This document shows positions 6,538-11,129 of a stretch of 11,129 nt of DNA, piece by piece (the first letter of the stretch is position 1; every line of letters begins with the position of its first letter). The notes under the pieces were generated by a model that was not told the origin of the DNA, did no database searches, and saw only the letters and a program-made list of their open reading frames with translations. Source of the DNA: Acidimicrobiales bacterium (GTDB lineage: Bacteria; Actinomycetota; Acidimicrobiia; Acidimicrobiales; Ilumatobacteraceae); contig JAURHL010000050.1 in the NCBI GenBank assembly GCA_030833305.1, positions 1 through 11,129 on the forward strand, given 5' to 3'. Made by a program: the position numbers and the translations under genes.

Positions 6538-7626
6538 TCAGCGCGCGGTGTTGCGTCGTCGACGTGAGTGGCGTTCGACGGCCAGATTCACCAGACGATC
6601 GACGAGTTCGGGATACGAGACGCCCGAGGCTTGCCAGAGTTTGGGATACATGGAGATCGGCGTGAACCCCGGCATGGTGTTCACCTCGTTGCACAGAAAG
6701 CCACGGCCCTCGGGCTCGTAGAAGAAGTCCACGCGGGCGAGACCTTCGCAGCGCAACGCGGCGAACACGCGCAACGCGAGTGCGCGCACCTCCGCACCGC
6801 GCACGTCGTCGAGGTCGGCCGGGATCACCAGGCTCGCCCCGTCGGTGACGTACTTGTCCTCGTAGTCGTAGAAGTCGTTGCCCGGGATGATCTCGCCGGC
6901 CACGCTGGCTTCGGGGTCGATGTTGCCGAGCACCGCCACCTCGATCTCGCGACCGACGATGGCCTCCTCGCACACGATCCATTCGTCGTAGGCGAGGGCG
7001 GTCCGCGCGGCGACGGCGAACTCCTCGGTCGTGGACACCTTGGCCACGCCCACCGAGGAGCCCATGTTCGCGGGTTTCACGAACAGCGGCAGCCCGAGTG
7101 ACGTGGCGACCTCCTCGAGGCGGGACGGGGTCACCTCGTGCTCGCGAAGCGCCACGAACCGGGGCTGCGGGATGCCGAACGACGACAGCACGTTCTTCGC
7201 CATGGCCTTGTCCATCGACACCGCACTGCCGAGCACGCCGGTGCCGACGTACGGCAAGTCGAGCAATTCGAGCAAACCCTGAATGGTTCCGTCCTCGCCG
7301 AGCGGACCGTGCAACAGGGGCATCACGACGACGGGTCCGGTGGAACCCGCCGCCTGGAGCACCGGGGCGGAGGAAACCTCGCGACCGATGGCATCGAGTC
7401 GGGCGGGAAGTTCGTCGGGTCCACGATCGAGCGCCGCCATGGCTGCTTCGGCGAGGTGCCAACCTCCACCGCGATCGATTCCGATGGCGAGGACGTTGTA
7501 GCGGTCGCGGTCGACGGCCCGCAGAACGTGAGCGGCGGTGACGCAGCTGACGTCGTGCTCGGCGGATTGCCCCCCGAAGACGACGATCAACGTCGTGCGC
7601 GCGGTGCCCGCTCCCGAATCGTCCAC
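6538..7626 (-). CDS. ddl: D-alanine--D-alanine ligase
   Basis: This ATP-grasp enzyme joins two D-alanines for the peptidoglycan stem peptide, in the cytoplasm. At 362 residues it has the usual length. Visible family signatures are FGGQSAEHDVS (17-27, Glu23 binds the first D-Ala), LLHGPLGEDGTIQG (104-117), KPANMGSSVGV (184-194), DFYDYEDKY (251-259, the omega-loop tyrosine region), RVDFFYE (Asp300), and CNEVNTMPGFTP (Glu314 and Asn316, magnesium ligands). All expected catalytic residues appear to be present. The chosen start is a GTG that leaves about 16 residues before FGG. There is no Shine-Dalgarno sequence, and a TATGTT box lies 6 bases upstream, which fits a leaderless message. The gene is transcribed alone, convergent with the TetR gene and divergent from the wHTH-dapA-rnj operon. 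Confidence 0.96.
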   Translation of the reverse strand: MDDSGAGTARTTLIVVFGGQSAEHDVSCVTAAHVLRAVDRDRYNVLAIGIDRGGGWHLAEAAMAALDRGPDELPARLDAIGREVSSAPVLQAAGSTGPVVVMPLLHGPLGEDGTIQGLLELLDLPYVGTGVLGSAVSMDKAMAKNVLSSFGIPQPRFVALREHEVTPSRLEEVATSLGLPLFVKPANMGSSVGVAKVSTTEEFAVAARTALAYDEWIVCEEAIVGREIEVAVLGNIDPEASVAGEIIPGNDFYDYEDKYVTDGASLVIPADLDDVRGAEVRALALRVFAALRCEGLARVDFFYEPEGRGFLCNEVNTMPGFTPISMYPKLWQASGVSYPELVDRLVNLAVERHSRRRRNTAR

Positions 7627-7632
7627 GTCCCG

Positions 7633-7638
7633 AACATA
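7633..7638 (-). promoter_or_regulatory. Possible -10 box of ddl (leaderless)
   Basis: The minus strand reads TATGTT (TANNNT type), ending 6 bases before the GTG at 7626. A transcript would start at or next to the start codon. No convincing -35 element is seen, and no Shine-Dalgarno sequence lies between box and start. Confidence 0.35.
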
Positions 7639-7667
7639 CAGGTCGGTCGGGGGTGGGGCGTGAGCAC

Positions 7668-7673
7668 TACGAT
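7668..7673 (+). promoter_or_regulatory. Possible -10 box of the wHTH-dapA-rnj operon (leaderless or nearly so)
   Basis: TACGAT (TANNNT type) lies 9 bases before the ATG at 7683, and no Shine-Dalgarno sequence is visible in front of that ATG. No convincing -35 element is seen. Confidence 0.35.
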
Positions 7674-7682
7674 CGACCTCGT

Positions 7683-8312
7683 ATGTCCTCCGAACGCAAC
7701 ATCACCCACGATGCCCGTTTCTTGACCCATCACGCCCTGCGCATCAAGGGATTCGCCAAGAGCGAGACCCTGGCCGAGATGACCGCGCTCGAGCACGCCG
7801 AGATCGAGCGGCATCTGGCCGACCTCGCGGCCGCGGAATGGGCCATGTTCCGCGAGGCGCGCTCGTTGTGGCAGTTGACCCCCACGGGCAAGGCCGAGCA
7901 TCCCAAGGTGTTGGCCGCCGACGTCGCCGCGGTCGATCTCGGTGCGATGAAACCGCACTATCACGAGTTCCTCGAGTTGAACACCGCCTTCAAGACGCTG
8001 TGCGGAGACTGGCAGTTGCGCGACGGTGCGCCCAACGACCACTCCGACGCGTCCTACGACAAGAAGGTCGTGAAACGCTTGGTCGACCTGCACGGGGACG
8101 CGGCACCGGTGGTGACCAACATGAGTGGCATTCTCGGACGGCTGTCGCCGTACGTGCCGCGTCTGGCCGGCACGTGCGAGGCGGTCGTCGCGGGGCAGAC
8201 GAACATGTTCACGGGGGTCATGTGCGGTTCGTTCCACGACGTCTGGATGGAACTGCACGAGGACCTAATCCTCTCCCAGGGCATCGATCGTGCGGCGGAA
8301 GGTTCCTTCTGA
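7683..8312 (+). CDS. Winged-helix domain protein of unknown function
   Basis: This 209-residue protein has a predicted winged helix-turn-helix at about residues 12-70. Helices around SETLAEMTALEHAEIERHL (27-45) are followed by a wing-like WQLTPTGK (63-70), as in MarR-type proteins. The C-terminal ~130 residues are mostly helical, with conserved-looking patches around WQLRDG (110-115), DASYDKKVV (122-130), LSPYVPRL (154-161) and WMELHEDL (188-195). I do not recognise a catalytic motif or an assigned function. It could be a transcriptional regulator or a protein that uses the winged helix for contacts with RNA or protein. The ATG is the first after a -10-like box, and a GTG at 7653 is a less likely earlier start. 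The stop overlaps the dapA start by one base (TGATG), so it is co-expressed with dapA and rnj and may regulate or serve that operon. Confidence 0.8.
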   Translation: MSSERNITHDARFLTHHALRIKGFAKSETLAEMTALEHAEIERHLADLAAAEWAMFREARSLWQLTPTGKAEHPKVLAADVAAVDLGAMKPHYHEFLELNTAFKTLCGDWQLRDGAPNDHSDASYDKKVVKRLVDLHGDAAPVVTNMSGILGRLSPYVPRLAGTCEAVVAGQTNMFTGVMCGSFHDVWMELHEDLILSQGIDRAAEGSF

Positions 8313-9211
8313 TGGCTCGCTTCGGGCGCGTGATCACCGCAATGGTGACGCCCTTCAATGACGACGGTTCGCTCGATCTCGACGGTGCGCGCGCCCTCGC
8401 CAGATGGCTCGAGGCCAACGGCAACGATGGTTTGGTGATCGCCGGCACCACCGGTGAAGCGCCGGTGCTCACCGACGACGAGCGATTGAGTCTCTTCGCC
8501 GCGGTGATCGAGAGCGTCTCCATCCCCGTCATCGCGGGGACCGGTACCAACGACACCTTGCATTCGATTCACATGACCAAGGAGGCCACCAAGCTCGGGG
8601 CCGCCGGGATCCTGGTGGTATGCCCGTATTACAACCGTCCGCCTCAAGCGGGCATCGAGGCCCACGTTCGCGCGGTGGCGGATTCCACCGGCTTGCCGAT
8701 CGTCGTGTACGACATCCCCGTGCGTTCGGGGCGCAAGATCAACACGCCCACGTTGCTGAAATTGGCCGACGAGGTGCCCAACGTGCTGGCTCTGAAGGAC
8801 GCGGCCGGCAACCCGGCCGAGACCGCCAACGTCATCAATCAGGCTCCGGCGGGCTTCGAGGTGTACAGCGGCGACGATGGGCTGACACTTCCGCTGATGG
8901 CCGTGGGCGCGGTCGGTGTCATCGGTGTGGCGACGCACTGGTCGGCCGTCGACCACCAGGAGATGTTCGCGCGATGGCACGCCGGAGACACGGCCGGGGC
9001 GCGGGCCGTGAACGCGCGACTGCTCGAGAGCTTCGCTTACGAGACCGGTGACGATTCACCGAATCCGATTCCGAGCAAGGTGATGATGAACATGCTCGGG
9101 GTGCCGGTCGGGCAGTGTCGCCTGCCCATGGGGCCGCCGGCCGATTTCGTCGCCGAACGGGCGAAGAAGGTGTGGGCGAATCTTCAGGCGGCCCGATCGA
9201 AGGGCATCTGA
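8312..9211 (+). CDS. dapA: 4-hydroxy-tetrahydrodipicolinate synthase
   Basis: DapA condenses pyruvate with L-aspartate 4-semialdehyde, the first committed step towards meso-diaminopimelate and lysine, in the cytoplasm. The 299-residue TIM-barrel protein keeps the catalytic set: GTTGE with Thr46 and Thr47, CPYYNRPPQ with Tyr107, VVYDIPVRSG with Tyr133 and Arg138, and ALKDAAG with the Schiff-base Lys162. Positions match the classical enzyme closely. The ATG overlaps the upstream stop as TGATG, with GGAAGG 9 bases before it. The stop overlaps the rnj start in the same way. Diaminopimelate supply pairs with ddl across the divergent promoter region as cell-wall precursor supply. The dapA-rnj order is conserved in actinobacteria. 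Reading this frame further upstream (to 7838) is possible but would overlap the wHTH gene. Confidence 0.96.
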   Translation: MARFGRVITAMVTPFNDDGSLDLDGARALARWLEANGNDGLVIAGTTGEAPVLTDDERLSLFAAVIESVSIPVIAGTGTNDTLHSIHMTKEATKLGAAGILVVCPYYNRPPQAGIEAHVRAVADSTGLPIVVYDIPVRSGRKINTPTLLKLADEVPNVLALKDAAGNPAETANVINQAPAGFEVYSGDDGLTLPLMAVGAVGVIGVATHWSAVDHQEMFARWHAGDTAGARAVNARLLESFAYETGDDSPNPIPSKVMMNMLGVPVGQCRLPMGPPADFVAERAKKVWANLQAARSKGI

Positions 9212-10872
9212 TGCCGCATCCGGTGCGGGTGGTTTTCCTCGGGGGACTGGGCGAGATCGGTCGCAACTGCATGGTGATCGAGCAGGACGACAAACTGCTC
9301 CTCATCGATTGCGGGCTGATGTTCCCCGATGTCGACATGCACGGCATCGATCTGGTCCTGCCCGACTTCACCTGGTTGCGCGAGAACGCCGACCGGGTGG
9401 TGGGGTGCGTGGCCACGCACGGGCACGAGGACCACGTCGGGGCGTTGCAGTTCCTGTTGCGCGAGTTGTCGTTCCCGGTGTTCGGTTCGGCGGTCACGTT
9501 GGGACTGGCACGTAGCCGAATCGAGGAGGCCGGGCTGCTCGGTCGCACCGACCTGGTGGTGGTGCGAGACGGAGAACGTCGCATGATCGGCCCCTTCGAC
9601 GTGGAGTTCATCCCCGTGACGCACTCGGTGCCCCACGCGTTCGCGGTGGCGGTTCACACTCCGCAAGGGGTCATCTTGCACTCGGGCGACTTCAAGCTCG
9701 ATCTCACGCCCGTCGACGGTCGTCGTACCGATCTGGCCCGCATCGGCGCCATCGCCAGCACCGAGGGTGTGCGCCTGTTGCTGTGCGACTCGACGAACGC
9801 CGAGGAGCACGGTCACGCGCCGAGTGAAACGAGCATCGGCGCCGTGTTGCGGGCCTTGTTCCACGAGCACCGTGATCGACGCATCATCACCGCGTCCTTC
9901 GCCAGCCACATTCATCGAGTTCAACAGATCATCGACGCCGCCGTGGACACCGGACGCAAGGTGGCCACCGTGGGTCGGTCGATGCAGAAGAACGTGCGCA
10001 TGGCGCGCGACCTCGGGGTGTTGAGGGTTCCCGACGACACCCTGATCGACATCGAGCAAGCCGCCGATTTCCCTCCGCACAAGGTGTGCGTGATCTCCAC
10101 CGGCAGTCAGGGCGAACCCATGTCGGCGCTGTCGTTGATGGCCCGTGGTGACAGCAAGCTGCTCGAGGTCGGTGAACACGACACGGTCATCTTGTCCAGC
10201 CACGCCATTCCGGGCAACGAGTTCAACGTGACGCGCGTGATCGACGGGCTGTTGCGCGCCGGAGCCGAGGTGGTGCACTCGGGCATCGCCGACGTTCACG
10301 CCACCGGACACGCCCAAGCCGACGAACTGAAGACCTACCTGTCCATCGTGAAGCCCGAATGGTTCGTGCCCGTGCACGGTGAGTACCGCCACCTGGTGGC
10401 GCACGCCAAACTCGGCGAACTGATGGGCGTGCGTCGCGACCACATCTTGTTGTGCGAGGACGGTGACGTGCTGGAGTTGTCCGACGACGGCTTGATCGCC
10501 TCGGGCCGGGTGCCCGCGGGCATGTTGTACGTCGACGGCATCGTGGGCGACGTCGGACAAGGCGTGTTGCGCGATCGTCGGGTGCTCGCCGAGGAAGGCG
10601 TGGTGGTGGTGATCGTCACCGTGGACACCTCGACGGGCAAGGTGCTCACGGGTCCCGAGATCATCACCCGTGGTTGGGTGTACGCCCCCGAGGCCGAGGA
10701 TCTGTTGGACGAGGCCTGCGACGCGGTGGCCGCGGCGGTGGAGAAGGCCCTGGCCGAGGGCGTCCGCGATCCCGAGGGTCTGGAGAAGGACGTGCGCCGT
10801 GCGGCGGGCAAGTTCGTGTCGGAGCGCACCAAGCGCCGACCGATGATCGTGCCCGTCGTCATGGAGGTCTGA
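9211..10872 (+). CDS. rnj: Ribonuclease J
   Basis: RNase J is a metallo-beta-lactamase/beta-CASP ribonuclease with 5'-3' exonuclease and endonuclease activity in rRNA maturation and mRNA decay. The 553 residues match the usual ~555. The start is MPHPVRVVFLGGLGEIGRN, a typical RNase J opening. The zinc-binding HGHEDH is at 70-75, further ligands are THSVPH with His138 and HSGDFKLD with Asp160, and the beta-CASP region contains TGSQGEPMSAL (297-307). ATGHA is at 364-368 and PVHGEYRH with His389 at 387-394. The C-terminal ~100 residues (DVGQGVLRDR onward) are the normal RNase J tail domain. All active-site residues are present. The ATG overlaps the dapA stop (TGATG), with GAAGGG 6 bases upstream. 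It is followed after 4 bases by the lipoprotein gene, so it is probably expressed from the same operon. Confidence 0.96.
   Translation: MPHPVRVVFLGGLGEIGRNCMVIEQDDKLLLIDCGLMFPDVDMHGIDLVLPDFTWLRENADRVVGCVATHGHEDHVGALQFLLRELSFPVFGSAVTLGLARSRIEEAGLLGRTDLVVVRDGERRMIGPFDVEFIPVTHSVPHAFAVAVHTPQGVILHSGDFKLDLTPVDGRRTDLARIGAIASTEGVRLLLCDSTNAEEHGHAPSETSIGAVLRALFHEHRDRRIITASFASHIHRVQQIIDAAVDTGRKVATVGRSMQKNVRMARDLGVLRVPDDTLIDIEQAADFPPHKVCVISTGSQGEPMSALSLMARGDSKLLEVGEHDTVILSSHAIPGNEFNVTRVIDGLLRAGAEVVHSGIADVHATGHAQADELKTYLSIVKPEWFVPVHGEYRHLVAHAKLGELMGVRRDHILLCEDGDVLELSDDGLIASGRVPAGMLYVDGIVGDVGQGVLRDRRVLAEEGVVVVIVTVDTSTGKVLTGPEIITRGWVYAPEAEDLLDEACDAVAAAVEKALAEGVRDPEGLEKDVRRAAGKFVSERTKRRPMIVPVVMEV
10863..10867 (+). 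promoter_or_regulatory. Ribosome binding site of the lipoprotein gene
   Basis: GGAGG inside the last codons of rnj lies 9 bases before the GTG at 10877 and supports that start. Confidence 0.65.
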
Positions 10873-10876
10873 TCCC

Positions 10877-11129
10877 GTGCGACGCGCGCGTCTGGTCGGG
10901 GCGTTGCTCGCGGTGTCCGGCGCGGTTCTGGCGGCCTGTGGCGGGGGTGGCGAGGGGTCGGCGACTCCGGCGTTGCGCGTCGATCTGATCGAGCCGGCGC
11001 TCGACGCGGTGGAGGAGACACTCGGGGACTCCACGACCTACTTCGAGGTGAACGCCACGCCGTTGGTCGTCAACGTGTTCGTGGCCGTCGAGGGTGCCTC
11101 GGTCGTGCAATACATCTACGACGGCGAAG
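10877..11129 (+). CDS. Predicted lipoprotein of unknown function (partial, runs off the right edge)
   Basis: The 84 visible residues begin with a lipoprotein signal peptide: MRRAR, a hydrophobic stretch, and a lipobox VLAAC with Cys21 as the likely lipidated residue. A Gly-rich linker (GGGGEGS) follows. The product should be exported by Sec, lipidated by Lgt, cleaved by LspA and anchored on the outer face of the cytoplasmic membrane. The mature part begins with a segment of mixed helix (LRVDLIEPALDAVEETLG) and then beta-strand-like sequence. I do not recognise the family, and there is too little to judge. The GTG start is supported by GGAGG 9 bases upstream and by the signal peptide. It sits 4 bases after the rnj stop and so is probably cotranscribed. 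Confidence 0.82.
   Translation, partial: MRRARLVGALLAVSGAVLAACGGGGEGSATPALRVDLIEPALDAVEETLGDSTTYFEVNATPLVVNVFVAVEGASVVQYIYDGE

Noticed and set aside
6524..6545. Possible terminator hairpin between the convergent TetR and ddl genes
   Set aside because: Only a 5-bp CGCGC/GCGCG stem with a 12-base loop and no T-run. CGCGC repeats are expected by chance at this base composition.
7838..8311. N-terminal extension of DapA upstream of 8312
   Set aside because: It lies in another frame of the wHTH gene and has a low-complexity Arg/Gly composition. The ATG at 8312 gives the normal DapA start and has a ribosome binding site.
9115..9210. Upstream extension of RNase J to 9115
   Set aside because: It overlaps the dapA C-terminus in another frame. 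The ATG at 9211 begins a typical RNase J N-terminus.
9184..11034. 616-codon open frame on the minus strand opposite rnj
   Set aside because: It is the antisense of a clear RNase J gene, with His/Gln-rich low-complexity sequence and no recognisable domain.
1..11129. Mobile elements, CRISPR, tRNA or rRNA genes
   Set aside because: I saw no transposase or integrase motifs, no spaced repeats, no tRNA-like cloverleaf and no rRNA-like stretch. The sequence is almost fully covered by protein genes.

Overview
The window looks like a stretch of ordinary chromosome from a high-GC Gram-positive bacterium of the Actinobacteria, possibly a deep-branching class such as Acidimicrobiia. The base composition is strongly GC-rich, GTG starts are common, genes are packed with 1-4 base overlaps, and dapA lies directly before the RNase J gene, as it does in known actinobacteria. 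The class-level placement is an inference from general protein character, not a measured result. I see no RNA genes, insertion sequences, CRISPR arrays or phage genes.

Left half, minus strand (5860 down to the left edge): a tightly coupled four-gene operon. Its first gene encodes a fatty acyl-CoA reductase-like SDR domain fused to a C-terminal HAD-IB phosphatase-like domain. It is followed by a medium-chain (zinc-type) alcohol dehydrogenase, a long and divergent member of the lactate racemase (LarA/DUF2088) family, and a PlsC-type acyltransferase cut off by the window edge. The junctions are ATGA, TGATG and a 4-base gap, so co-translation is likely. A TetR regulator is transcribed divergently from 5930. 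The 69-bp gap between the two starts holds a near-perfect 22-bp palindrome in an AT-rich patch, the obvious candidate operator for both units. The enzymes suggest a lipid module (acyl thioester reduction, alcohol/aldehyde redox, acyl transfer). The LarA-like protein has no obvious place in a known pathway. This operon is the part of the window most likely to be undescribed.

Right half: housekeeping genes. D-alanine--D-alanine ligase (minus strand, 6538-7626) is convergent with the TetR gene and divergent from a plus-strand operon. That operon contains a winged-helix protein of unknown function, dapA (4-hydroxy-tetrahydrodipicolinate synthase), RNase J, and the start of a lipoprotein gene that runs off the right edge. 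The first three are joined by TGATG overlaps. Ddl and DapA both feed cell-wall precursor supply (D-Ala-D-Ala and meso-diaminopimelate/lysine), and RNase J processes RNA. Both genes flanking the short divergent region at 7627-7682 have a TANNNT -10-like box 6-9 bases before the start codon and no Shine-Dalgarno sequence, so leaderless transcription is plausible.

No stretch above 300 bases lacks a gene. The longest gaps are 69 bp (5861-5929) and 56 bp (7627-7682).
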